From contig NC_087065.1 of assembly GCF_963678635.1 (NCBI RefSeq), positions 78,501,396 through 78,565,395 of the forward strand: 64,000 nt of DNA, in the 5' to 3' direction. A program made the position numbers and the translations under genes. Within the stretch, counting starts at the first letter, position 1. Each line of letters begins with the position of its first letter. The notes under the pieces were generated by a model. The model made no database searches. It was given only the letters and a program-made list of their open reading frames with translations, and was not told the DNA's origin. This stretch comes from Symsagittifera roscoffensis (Eukaryota; Xenacoelomorpha; Acoela; Convolutidae). Below are positions 38,901 through 53,200 of the stretch, one piece after another.

Positions 38901-41900
38901 CGTAATAGAAATTTGGTTCTAACTTATTGGCTTCCTAGCGCCTTCATGTCTTCTTACAATTTGATAAATCAAAAGCAGTAAATTTAATTAACTTTTCTTA
39001 AGAAAAAATGCAGAGAAAAATAAAATAGGCGAAGAGTCCAAAGTCATTACGAGCTAATAGCATATCACAAAAACGCCTTAACTAACAGCAAAAAAACCGA
39101 ATTTCAAAAAATAGCTTGTGGCAGTGATTTTTTAATGTCTCTGCAGTGTTGAAAACAAAACTGCAGTTTCAAAAAATGGTCGAACAAAACAATTTCAAAA
39201 AGCCTCCATTGTAAACCACCCTCCTAACCAGCCAGTCACTTTTTCTATGATGTGATCTTTTTTCTATTGAACTAGACGTAATATTAGGGTATCCGCTCTC
39301 AGAGCCACAACTGCCAGATGATGTGATCTATTTTCTATTGAACTAGACGTAATATTAGGGTATCCACTCTCAGAGCTACAACTGCCAGATGATGTGATCT
39401 TTTTTCTATTGAACTAGACGTAATGGTAGTGTATACACTCTGAGAGCAACAACTGCCAGATGATGTGATCTTTTTTCTTTTGAACAAAACGTAATGGTAC
39501 CGTATCCACTGTCAGAGCTACAACTGCCAGATGATGTGATCTTTTTTCTATTGAACTAGACGTAATGGTAGTGTATCTACTCTCAGAGCTCCAACTGCCA
39601 GATGATGTGATCTTTTTTCTATTGAAATAGACGTAATGGTAGTGTATACACTCTGAGAGCAACAAATGCCAGATGATGTGACGTTTTTTCTTTTGAACAA
39701 GACGTAATGGTACCGTATCCACTGTCAGAGCTACAACTGCCAGATGATGTGATCTATTTTCTGTTGAACTAGACGTAATATTAGGGTATCCACTCTCAGA
39801 GCTACAACTGCCAGATGATGTGATCTTTTTTTATTGAACTAGACGTAATGGTAGTGTATACACTCTGAGAGCAACAACTGCCAGATGATGTGATCTTTTT
39901 TCTTTTGAACAAGACGTAATGGTACCGTATCCACCGTCAGAGTTACAACTGCCAGATGATGTGATCTTTTTTCTATTGAACTAGACGTAATGGTAGTGTA
40001 TCTACTCTCAGAGCTCCAACTGCCCGATGATGTGATCTTTTTTCCATTGAACTAGACGTAATGGTAGTGTATCCACTCTCAGAGCTACAACTGCCAGATG
40101 ATGTGATCTTTTTTCTATTGAACTAGACGTAATGGTAGTGTATCCACTCTCAGAGCTACAACTGCCAGATGATGTGATCTTTTTTCTATTGAAGTAAAAG
40201 TAATGGTAGTGTGTCCACTCTCAGAGCTACAACTGCCAGATGATGTGATCTTTTTTCTATTGAACTAGACGTAGTGTTAGGGTTTCCACTCTCAGAGCTA
40301 CAACTGCCAGATGATGTGATCTTTTTTCTTTTGAACTAGACGTAATGGTAGTGTATCCACTCTCAGAGCCACAACTGCCAGATGATGTGATCTTTTTTCT
40401 ACTGAAGTAAACGTAATGGTAGTGTATCCACTCTCAGAGCTACAACTGCCAGATGATGTGATCTTTTTTCTATTGGACTAGACGTAATGGTAGGGTATCC
40501 ACTCTAGGAGCTACAACTGATAGATAATACGATCTTTTTTCTTTTGAACTAGACGTAATGGTAGGGTATCCGCTCTCAGAGCTACAACTGCCAGTTGATG
40601 TGATCTATTTTCTTTTGAAATAGACGTAATGGTAGGGTATGCACTCTCAGAACTACAACTGCCAGATGATGTGATCTTTTTTCTATTGAACTAGACGTAA
40701 TGGTTATGTATCCACTCTCAGAGCTACAACTGGCAGATGATGTGATCTTTTTTCTATTGAACTAGACGTAGGGGTAGTGTATCCACTCTCAGAGCCACAA
40801 CTGCCAGATGATGTGATCTTTTTTGTTTTTAACTAGACGTAATGGTAGCGTATCCTTTCTCAGAGCTACAAGTGCCAGATGATGTGATCTTTTTTCTATT
40901 GAACTAGACGTAATGGTAGCGTATCCACTCTCAGAGCTACAACTGCCAGGTGATGTAATCTTTTTTCTATTGAACTAGACGTAATGGTATATGTATCCAC
41001 TCTCAGAGCTACAACTGCCAGATGATGTGATCTTTTTTCTATTGAACTAGACGTAATGGTAGGGTATCCACTCTCAGAGCTACAACTGTCAGATGATGTG
41101 ATCTTTTTTCTATTGAACTAGACGTAATGGTAGTGTATCCACTCTCAGAGCTCTTACTGCCAGATGAAGTGATCTTTTTTCTACTGAAGTAAACGTAATG
41201 GTAGTGTATCCACTCTCAGAGCTACAACTGCCAGATGATGTGATCTTTTTTCTATTGGACTAGACGTAATGGTTATGTATCCACTCTCAGAGCTACAACT
41301 GGCAGATGATGTGATCTTTTTTCTATTGAACTAGACGTAGGGGTAGTGTATCCACTCTCAGAGCCACAACTGCCAGATGATGTGATCTTTTTTGTTTTTA
41401 ACTAGACGTAATGGTAGCGTATCCTTTCTCAGAGCTACAAGTGTCAGATGATGTGATCTTTTTTCTATTGAACTAGACGTAATGGTAGCGTATCCACTCT
41501 CAGAGCTACAACTGTCATCAGATGATGTGATCTTTTTTCTATTGAACTAGAAGTAATGGTAGTGTATCCACTCTCAGAGCTATTACTGCCAGATGATGTG
41601 ATCTTTTTTCTACTGAAGTAAACGTAATGGTAGGGTATCCACTCTCAGAGCTACAACTGTCAGATGATGTGATCTTTTTTCTATTGAACTAGACGTAATG
41701 GTAGTGTATCCACTCTCAGAGCTATTACTGCCAGATGATGTGATCTTTTTTCTACTGAAGTAAACGTAATGGTAGTGTATCCACTCTCAGAGCTATTACT
41801 GCCAGATGATGTGATCTTTTTTCTACTGAAGTAAACGTAATGGTAGGGTATCCACTCTCAGAGCTACAACTGTCAGATGATGTGATCTTTTTTCTATTGA

Positions 41901-43600
41901 ACTAGACGTAATGGTAGCGTAACCACTCTCAGAGCTACAACTGCCAGGTGATGTAATCTTTTTTCTATTGAACTAGACGTAATGGTATATGTATCCACTC
42001 TCAGAGCTACAACTGCCAGATGATGTGATCTTTTTTTCTATTGAACTAGACGTAATGGTAGGGTATCCACTCTCAGAGCTACAACTGTCAGATGATGTGC
42101 TCTTTTTTCTATTGAACTAGACGTAATGGTAGCGTATCCACTCTCAGAGCTACAACTGTCAGATGATGTGATCTTTTTTCTATTGAACTAGACGTAATGG
42201 TAGTGTATCCACTCTCAGAGCCACAACTGCCAGATGATGTGATCTTTTTTGTTTTTAACTAGACGTAATGGTAGCGTATCCTTTCTCAGAGCTACAAGTG
42301 CCAGATGATGTGATCTTTTTTCTATTGAAGTAAACGTAATGGTAGGGTATCCACTCTCAGAGCTACAACTGTCAGATTATGTGATCTTTTTTCTATTGAA
42401 CTAGACGTAATGGTAGTGTATCCACTCTCAGAGCTATTACTGCCAGATGATGTGATCTTTTTTCTACTGAAGTAAACGTAATGGTAGTGTATCCACTCTC
42501 AGAGCTACAGCTGCCAGATGATGTGATCTTTTTTCTATTGGACTAGACGTAATGGTAGGGTATCCACTCTAGGAGCTACAACTGATAGATAATACGATCT
42601 TTTTTCTTTTGAACTAGACGTAATGGTAGGGTATCCGCTCTCAGAGCTACAACTGCCATTTGATGTGATCTATTTTCTTCTGAACTAGACGTAATGGTAG
42701 GGTATCCACTCTCAGAGCTACAACTGCCAGATGATGTGATCTTTTTTCTATTGAACTAGACGTAAAGGTTATGTATCCACTCTCAGAGCTACAACTGCAT
42801 ATTATGTGATCTTTTTTCTATTGAACTAGACGTAGGGGTAGTGTATCCACTCTCAGAGCCACAACTGCCAGATGATGTGATCTTTTTTGGTTTTAACTAG
42901 ACGTAATGGTAGCGTATCCTTTCTCAGAGCTACAAGTGCCAGATGATGTGATCTTTTTTCTATTGAACTAGACGTAATGGTAGCGTATCCACTCTCAGAG
43001 CTACAACTGCCAGGTGATGTAATCTTTTTTCTATTGAACTAGACGTAATGGTATATGTATCCACTCTCAGAGCTACAACTGCCAGATGATGTGATCTTTT
43101 TTCTATTGAACTAGACGTAATGGTAGGGTATCCACTCTCAGAGCTACAACTGTCAGATGATGTGATCTTTTTTCTTTTGAACTAGACGTAATGGTAGTGT
43201 ATCCACTCTCAGAGCTATTACTGCCAGATGATGTGATCTTTTTTTTTATGAACTAGACCTAATGGTAGGGTATCCACTTTCAGAGCTACAACTGCCAGAT
43301 GATGTGATCTTTTTTCTATTGAACAAGACGTAATGGTAGTGTATCCACTCTCAGAGCTACAACTGCCAGATGATGTGATCTTTTTTCAATTGAACTAGAC
43401 GTAATGGTAGGGTATCTACTCTCAGAGCTATAACTGCCAGATGAGGTGATTTTTTTTTTATTGAACTAGACCTAATGGTAGTGTATCCACTCTCAGAGCT
43501 ATTACTGCCAGATGATGTGATCTTTTTTTTTATTGAACTAGACCTAATGGTAGGGTATCCACTTTCAGAGCTACAACTGCCAGATGATGTGATCTTTTTT

Positions 43601-44252
43601 CTATTGAACAAGACGTAATGATAGGGTATCCACTCTCAGAGCTACAGCTGCCAGATGATGTGATCTTTTTTCTTTTGAACTAGTCGTAATGGTAGTGTAT
43701 CCACACTCAGAGCTGCAACTGCCAGATGATGTGATCTTTTTTTTTATTGAATTAGACCTAATGGTAGGGTATCCAATTTCAGAGCTACAACTGCCAGATG
43801 ATGTGATCTTTTTTCTATTGAACAAGACGTAATGGTAGGGTATCCACTCTCAGAGCTACAGCTGCCAGATGATGTGATCTTTTTTCTATTGAACTAGACT
43901 TAATAGTAGTGTATCCACTCTCAGAGCTATAACTGCCAGATGAGGTGATCTTTTTTTTATTGAACTAGACCTAATGGTAGGGTATCCACTTTCAGAGCTA
44001 CAACTGCCAGATGATGTGATCTTTTTTCTATTGAACAAGACGTAATGATAGGGTATCCACTCTCAGAGCTACAGCTGCCAGATGATGTGATCTTTTTTCT
44101 TTTGAACTAGTCGTAATGGTAGTGTATCCACACTCAGAGCTGCAACTGCCAGATGATGTGATCTTTTTTTTTATTGAATTAGACCTAATGGTAGGGTATC
44201 CAATTTCAGAGCTACAACTGCCAGATGATGTGATCTTTTTTCTATTGAACAA
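43601..44252. repeat. Six-monomer higher-order repeat inside the satellite
   Basis: A block at 43601-43825 is repeated, apparently identically, at 44028-44252. The offset of 427 bp is six monomers plus one base. Confidence 0.8.
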
Positions 44253-47200
44253 GACGTAATGGTAGGGTATCCACTCTCAGAGCTACAGCTGCCAGATGAT
44301 GTGATCTTTTTTCTATTGAACTAGACTTAATAGTAGTGTATCCACTCTCAGAGCTATAACTGCCAGATGAGGTGATCTTTTTTTTATTGAACTAGACCTA
44401 ATGGTAGGGTATCCACTTTCAGAGCTACAACTGCCAGATGATGTGATCTTTTTTCTACTGAACTGGAAGTAATGATAGGGTATCCATTCTCAGAGCTACC
44501 ACTGACAGATGATGTGATCTTTTTTCTATTGAACTAGACTTAATAGTAGTGTATCCACTCTCAGAGCTATTACTGCCAGATGAGGTGATCTTTTTTTTAT
44601 TGAACTAGACCTAATGGTAGGGTATCCACTTTCAGAGATACAACTGCCAGATGATGTGATCTTTTTTATTTTGAACTAGACGTAATGGTAGTGTATCCAC
44701 TCTCAGAGCCACAAATGCCAGATGATGTGATCTTTTTTCTACTGAACTAGACGTAATGGCAGGGTATGCACTCTCAGAGCTACAACTGCCTGATTACGTG
44801 ATCTTTTTTCTATTGAACTAGATGTAATGGTAGGGTATCCACTCTCAGAGCTACAACTGCCAGATGATGTGATCTGTTTTCTTCCGAACTAGACGTAATG
44901 GTAGGGTATCCACTCTCAGAGCTACAACTGGCAGATGATGTGATCTTTTTTATTTTGAACTAGACGTAATGGTAGTGTATCCACTCTCAGAGCCACAAAT
45001 GCCAGATGATGTGATCTTTTTTCTTTTGAACTAGACGTAATGGTAGTGTATCCACCCTCAGAGCTACAACTGCCAGATGATCTGATCTTTTTTTTTGAAC
45101 TAGACATAATAGTAGTGTATCCACTCTCAGAGCTATAACTGCCAGATGATGTGATCTTTTTTCTATTGAACTAGACCTAATGGTAGGGTATTCAATCTCA
45201 GAGCTACAACTGCCAGTTGATGTGATCTTTTTTCTATTGAAATAGACCTAATGGTAGGGTATCCACTTTCAGAGCTACAACAGCCAGATTATGTGATCTA
45301 TTTTCTATTGAACTAGAAGTAATTGTACGGTATCCCTTCCCAGAGCTATAACTGCCAGATGATGTGATCTTTTTTTTTGAGCTAGACGTAATGGCAGTGT
45401 ATCCACCCTCAGAGCTACAACTGCCAGATAATGTGATCTAGATTCTTTTGAACTAGAAGTAATGATAGGGTATCCATTCTCAGAGCTACCACTGCCAGAT
45501 GATGTGATCTTTTTTCTATTGAACTAGACATAATAGTAGTGTATCTATTCTCAGAGCTATAACTGCCAGATGATTTGATCTTTTTTCTATTGAACTAGAC
45601 CTAATGGTAGGTTATCCACTCTCAGAGCTACAACTGCCAGATGATGTGATATTTTTTCTATTGAACTAGACGTAATTGTACGGTATCCATTCCCAGAGCT
45701 ATAACTTCCAGATGATCTGATCCTTTTTTTTTTGAACTAGACGCAATGGTAGTGTATCCACTCCCAGAGCTACAACTGCCAGATGATTAGAAAAATTTTC
45801 TATTGAACTAGACGTAACGGTAGGGTATCCAATCTCAGCGCTACAGCTGGCAGATAATTTGATCTTTTTTCTTTTGAAATAGACGTAATGGTAGGGTATT
45901 CACTCTCAGAGCTACAACAGCCAGATTATGTGATCTATTTTCTATTGAATTAGACGTAATTGTACGGTATCCATTCCCAGAGCTACCACTGCCAGATGAT
46001 GTGATCTTTTTTTCCATTGAACTAGACATAATAGTAGTGTATCCACTCTCAGAGCTATAACTGCCAGATGATGTGATATTTTTTCTATTGAACTAGACGT
46101 AATGGTAGGGTATCCACTCTCAGAGCTACAACTGCCAGATGATGTGATCTTTTTTCTACTGAACTAGACGTAATGATAGGGTATCCACTCTCAGAGCTAC
46201 AACAGCCAGATTATGTGATCTATTTTCTACTGAACTAGACGTAATGGTAGGGTATCCATTCTCAGAGCTACCACTGCCAGATGATGTGATACTTTTTCTA
46301 TTGAACTAGACATAATAGTAGTGTATCTATTCTCAGAGCTATAACTGCCAGATGATTTGATCTTTTTTCTATTGAACTAGACCTAATGGTAGGTTATCCA
46401 CTCTCAGAGCTACAACTGCCAGATGATGTGATATTTTTTCTATTGAACTAGACGTAATTGTACGGTATCCATTCCCAGAGCTATAACTTCCAGATGATCT
46501 GATCCTTTTTTTTTTGAACTAGACGCAATGGTAGTGTATCCACTCCCAGAGCTACAACTGCCAGATGATTAGAAAAATTTTCTATTGAACTAGACGTAAC
46601 GGTAGGGTATCCAATCTCAGCGCTACAGCTGGCAGATAATTTGATCTTTTTTCTTTTGAAATAGACGTAATGGTAGGGTATTCACTCTCAGAGCTACAAC
46701 TTTCAGATGATTTGATCTTTTTTTCTATTGAACTAGGCGCAATGGTAGGGTATCCACTCTAGGAGCTACAACTGCCAGATGATGTGATCTTTTTTCTTTT
46801 GAAATAGACGTAATGGTAGGGTATGCACTCTCAGAACTACAACTGCCAGATGATGTGATCTTTTTTCTATTGAACTAGACGTAATGATAGGGTATCCACT
46901 CTAGGAGCTACAACTGCCAGTTGATGTGATTTTTTTTTCTTTTGAACTAGACGTAATGGTAGTGTATCCACTCTCAGAGCTACAACTGCCAGATTATGTG
47001 ATCTTTTTTCTATTGAACTAGACGTAATGATAGGGTATCCACTCTAGGAGCTACAACTTCCAGATGATCTGATCCTTTTTTTTATTGAACTAGACTTAAT
47101 GGTAGGGTATCCACTTTCAGAGCTACAACTGCCAGATGATGTGATCTTTTTTTTTTATTGAACTAGACCTAATGGTAGGGTATCCACTTTCAGAGCTACA

Positions 47201-50200
47201 ACTGCCAGATGATGTGATCTTTTTTCTATTGAACAAGACGTAATGGTAGGGTATCCACTCTCAGAGCTACAGCTGCCAGATGATGTGATCTTTTTTCTTT
47301 TGAACTAGTCGTAATGGTAGTGTATCCACACTCAGAGCTGCAACTGCCAGATGATTTGATCTTTTTTCTATTGAACTAGACTTAATAGTAGTGTATCCAC
47401 TCTCAGAGCTATAACTGCCAGATGAGGTGATCTTTTTTTTTATTGAACTAGACCTAATGGTAGGGTATCCACTTTCAGAGCTACAACTGCCAGATGATGT
47501 GATCTTTTTTCTACTGAACTGGAAGTAATGATAGGGTATCCATTCTCAGAGCTACCACTGACAGATGATGTGATCTTTTTTCTATTGAACTAGACTTAAT
47601 AGTAGTGTATCCACTCTCAGAGCTATAACTGCCAGATGAGGTGATCTTTTTTTTATTGAACTAGACCTAATGGTAGGGTATCCACTTTCAGAGCTACAAC
47701 TGCCAGATGATGTGATCTTTTTTTTTATTGAACTAGACCTAATGGTAGGGTATCCACTTTCAGAGCTACAACTGCCAGATGATGTGATCTTTTTTCTATT
47801 GAACTAGACCTAATGGTAGGGTATCCACTTTCAGAGCTACAACTGCCAGATGATGTGATCTTTTTTCTATTGAACAAGACGTAATGATAGGGTATCCACT
47901 CTCAGAGCTACAGCTGCCAGATGATGTGATCTTTTTTCTTTTGAACTAGACTTAATAGTAGTGTATCCACTCTCAGAGCTATAACTGCCAGATGAGGTGA
48001 TCTTTTTTTTTATTGAACTAGACCTAATGGTAGGGTATCCACTTTCAGAGCTACAACTGCCAGATGATGTGATCTTTTTTCTACTGAACTGGAAGTAATG
48101 ATAGGGTATCCATTCTCAGAGCTACCACTGACAGATGATGTGATCTTTTTTCTATTGAACTAGACTTAATAGTAGTGTATCCACTCTCAGAGCTATAACT
48201 GCCAGATGAGGTGATTTTTTTTTTTATTGAACTAGACCTAATGGTAGGGTATCCACTTTCAGAGCTACAACTGCCAGATGATGTGATCTTTTTTCTACTG
48301 AACTAGACGTAATGGCAGGGTATGCACTCTCAGAGCTACAACTGCCTGATTACGTGATCTTTTTTCTATTGAACTAGATGTAATGGTAGGGTATCCACTC
48401 TCAGAGCTACAACTGCCAGATGATGTGATCTGTTTTCTTCCGAACTAGACGTAATGGTAGGGTATCCAATCTCAGAGCTACAACTGGCAGATGATGTGAT
48501 CTTTTTTATTTTGAACTAGACGTAATGGTAGTGTATCCACTCTCAGAGCCACAAATGCCAGATGATGTGATCTTTTTTCTTTTGAACTAGACGTAATGGT
48601 AGTGTATCCACCCTCAGAGCTACAACTGCCAGATGATCTGATCTTTTTTTTTGAACTAGAAGTAATGGTAGGGTATCCATTCTCAGAGCTACCACTGCCA
48701 GATGATGTGATCTTTTTTCTATTGAACTAGACATAATAGTAGTGTATCCACTCTCAGAGCTATAACTGCCAGATGATGTGATCTTTTTTCTATTGAACTA
48801 GACCTAATGGTAGGGTATTCAATCTCAGAGCTACAACTGCCAGTTGATGTGATCTTTTTCTATTGAAATAGACCTAATGGTAGGGTATCCACTTTCAGAG
48901 CTACAACAGCCAGATTATGTGATCTATTTTCTATTGAACTAGAAGTAATTGTACGGTATCCCTTCCCAGAGCTATAACTTCCAGATGATCTGATCTTTTT
49001 TTTAACTAGACGTAATGGTAGTGTATCCACTCCCAGAGCTACAACTGCCAGATGATGTAATCTTTTTTCTGTTGAGTTAGACATAATCGTAGTGCATCCA
49101 CTCTCAGAGCTATAACTGCCAGATGATGTGATCTTTTTTTTTGAACTAGACGTAATGGTAGTGTATCCACCCTCAGAGCTACAACTGCCAGATAATGTGA
49201 TCTAGATTCTTTTGAACTAGGAGTAATGGTAGGGTATCCATTCTCAGAGCTACAACAGCCAGATTATGTGATCTATTTTCTATTGAACTAGACGTAATTG
49301 CACGGTATCCATTCCCAGAGCTATAACTTCCAGATGATCTGATCCTTTTTTTTTGAACTAGACGCAATGGTAGTGTATCCACTCCCAGAGCTACAACTGC
49401 CAGATGATTAGAAAAATTTTCTATTGAACTAAACGTAACGGTAGGGTATCCAATCTCAGCGCTACAACTGCCAGATGATATGATCTTTTTTCTATTGAAC
49501 TAGACATAATAGTAGTGTATCTATTCTCAGAGCTATAACTGCCAGATGATGTGATATTTTTTCTATTGAACTAGACGTAATGGTAGGGTATCCACTCTCA
49601 GAGCTACAACTGCCAGATGATGTGATCTTTTTTCTACTGAACTAGACGTAATGATAGGGTATCCACTCTCAGAGCTACAACAGCCAGATTATGTGATCTA
49701 TTTTCTATTGAACTAGACGTAATTGCACGGTATCCATTCCCAGAGCTATAACTTCCAGATGATCTGATCCTTTTTTTTGAACTAGACGCAATGGTAGTGT
49801 ATCCACTCCCAGAGCTACAACTGCCAGATGATTAGAAAAATTTTCTATTGAACTAGACGTAACGGTAGGGTATCCAATCTCAGCGCTACAGCTGGCAGAT
49901 AATTTGATCTTTTTTCTTTTGAAATAGACGTAATGGTAGGGTATTCACTCTCAGAGCTACAACTTTCAGATGATTTGATCTTTTTTTTCTATTGAACTAG
50001 GCGCAATGGTAGGGTATCCACTCTAGGAGCTACAACTGCCAGATGGTGTGATCTTTTTTCTTTTGAAATAGACGTAATGGTAGGGTATGCACTCTCAGAA
50101 CTACAACTGCCAGATGATGTGATCTTTTTTCTATTGAACTAGACGTAATGATAGGGTATCCACTCTAGGAGCTACAACTGCCAGATGATGTGATCTTTTT

Positions 50201-53200
50201 TTCTATTGAACTAGACTTAATGGTGGAGTATCCACTGTCAGAGCTACAACTGGCAGATGATGTGATCTTTTTTTTTAAAATAGACGTAATGGTAGTGTAT
50301 CCACTCCCAGAGCTACAACTGCCAGATGATGTAACCTTTTTTCTATTGAACTAGACATAATAGTAGTGCATCCACTCTCAGAGCTATAACTGCCAGATGA
50401 TTTGATCTTTTTTCTATTGAACTAGACCTAATGGTAGGTTATCCACTCTCAGAGCTACAACTGCCAGATGATGTGATATTTTTTCTATTGAACTAGACGT
50501 AATGGTAGGGTAACCACTCTCAGAGCTACAACTGCCAGATGATGTGATCTTTTTCTACTGAACTAGACGTAATGATAGGGTATCCACTCTCAGAGCTACA
50601 ACAGCCAGATTATGTGATCTATTTTCTATTGAACTAGACGTAATTGTACGGTATCCATTCCCAGAGCTATAACTTCCAGATGATCTGATCCTTTTTTTTT
50701 GAAATAGACGCAATGGTAGTGTATCCACTCCCAGAGCTACAACTGCCAGATGATTAGAAAAAATTTCTATTGAACTAGACGTAACGGTAGGGTATCCAAT
50801 CTCAGCGCTACAGCTGGCAGATAATTTGATCTTTTTTCTTTTGAAATAGACGTAATGGTAGGGTATTCACTCTCAGAGCTACAACTTTCAGATGATTTGA
50901 TCTTTTTTTTTCTATTGAACTAGGCGCAATGGTAGGGTATCCACTCTAGGAGCTACAACTGCCAGATGATGTGATCTTTTTTCTTTTGAAATAGACGTAA
51001 TGGTAGGGTATGCACTCTCAGAACTACAACTGCCAGATGATGTGATCTTTTTTCTATTGAACTAGACGTAATGATAGGCTATCCACTCTAGGAGCTACAA
51101 CTGCCAGTTGATGTGATTTTTTTTCTTTTGAACTAGACATAATGGTAGTGTATCCACTCTCAGAGCTACAACTGCCAGATGATGTGATATTTTTTCTATT
51201 GAACTAGACGTAATGGTAGGGTATCCACTCTCAGAGCTACAACTGCCAGATGATGTGATCTTTTTCTACTGAACTAGACGTAATGATAGGGTATCCACTC
51301 TCAGAGCTACAACAGCCAGATTATGTGATCTATTTTCTATTGAACTAGACGTAATTGCACGGTATCCATTCCCAGAGCTATAACTTCCAGATGATCTGAT
51401 CCTTTTTTTTTGAACTAGACGCAATGGTAGTGTATCCACTCCCAGAGCTACAACTGCCAGATGATTAGAAAAATTTTCTATTGAACTAGACGTAACGGTA
51501 GGGTATCCAATCTCAGCGCTACAGCTGGCAGATAATTTGATCTTTTTTCTTTTGAAATAGACGTAATGGTAGGGTATTCACTCTCAGAGCTACAACTTTC
51601 AGATGATTTGATCTTTTTTTTTTCTATTGAACTAGGCGCAATGGTAGGGTATCCACTCTAGGAGCTACAACTGCCAGATGGTGTGATCTTTTTTCTTTTG
51701 AAATAGACGTAATGGTAGGGTATGCACTCTCAGAACTACAACTGCCAGATGATGTGATCTTTTTTCTATTGAACTAGTCGTAATGGTAGTGTATCAACTC
51801 TCAGAGCTACAACTGCCAGATGATGTGATCTTTTTTTCTATTGAACTAGACTTAATGGTGGAGTATCCACTGTCAGAGCTACAACTGGCAGATGATGTGA
51901 TCTTTTTTTAAAAATAGACGTAATGGTAGTGTATCCACTCCCAGAGCTACAACTGCCAGATGATGTAACCTTTTTTCTATTGAACTAGACATAATAGTAG
52001 TGCATCCACTCTCAGAGCTATAACTGCTAGATGATGTGATCTTCTTTCTTTTGAACTAGACGTAATGGTAGTGTATCCACCCTCAGAGCTACAACTGCCA
52101 GATAATGTGATCTATATTCTTTCGAACTAGAAGAAATGGTAGGGTATCCGTTCTCAGAGCCACAAATGCCAGATGATGTGATCTTTTTTCTTTTGAACTA
52201 GACGTAATGGTAGTGTATCCACCCTCAGAGCTACAACTGCCAGATGATCTGATCTTTTTTTTGAACTAGAAGTAATGGTAGGGTATCCATTCTCAGAGCT
52301 ACCACTGCCAGATGATGTGATCTTTTTTCTATTGAACTAGACATAATAGTAGTGTATCCACTCTCAGAGCTATAACTGCCAGATGATGTGATCTTTTTTC
52401 TATTGAACTAGACCTAATGGTAGGGTATCCACTCTCAGAGCTACAACTGCCAGTTGATGTGATCTTTTTTCTATTGAAATAGACCTAATGGTAGGGTATC
52501 CACTTTCAGAGCTACAACAGCCAGATTATGTGATCTATTTTCTATTGAACTAGAAGTAATTGTACGGTATCCCTTCCCAGAGCTATAACTTCCAGATGAT
52601 CTGATCTTTTTTTTAACTAGACGTAATGGTAGTGTATCCACTCCCAGAGCTACAACTGCCAGATGATGTAATCTTTTTTCTGTTGAACTAGACATAATCG
52701 TAGTGCATCCACTCTCAGAGTTATAACTGCCAGATGATGTGATCTTTTTTTTTGAACTAGACGTAATGGTAGTGTATCCACCCTCAGAGCTACAACTGCC
52801 AGATAATGTGATCTATATTCTTTTGAACTAGAAGTAATGGTAGGGTTTCCATTCTCAGAGCTACCACTGCCAGATGATGTGATCTTTTTTCTATTGAACT
52901 AGACATAATAGTAGTGTATCTATTCTCAGAGCTATAACTGCCAGATGATGTGATCTTTTTTCTATTGAACTAGACCTAATGGTAGGTTATCCACTCTCAG
53001 AGCTACAACTGCCAGATGATGTGATATTTTTTCTATTGAACTAAACGTAATGGTAGGGTATCCACTCTCAGAGCTACAACTGCCAGATGATGTGATCTTT
53101 TTTCTATTGAACTAGACGTAATTGTACGGTATCAATTCCCAGAGCTATAACTTCCAGATGATCTGATCCTTTTTTTAAAACTAAACGTAATGGTAGGGTA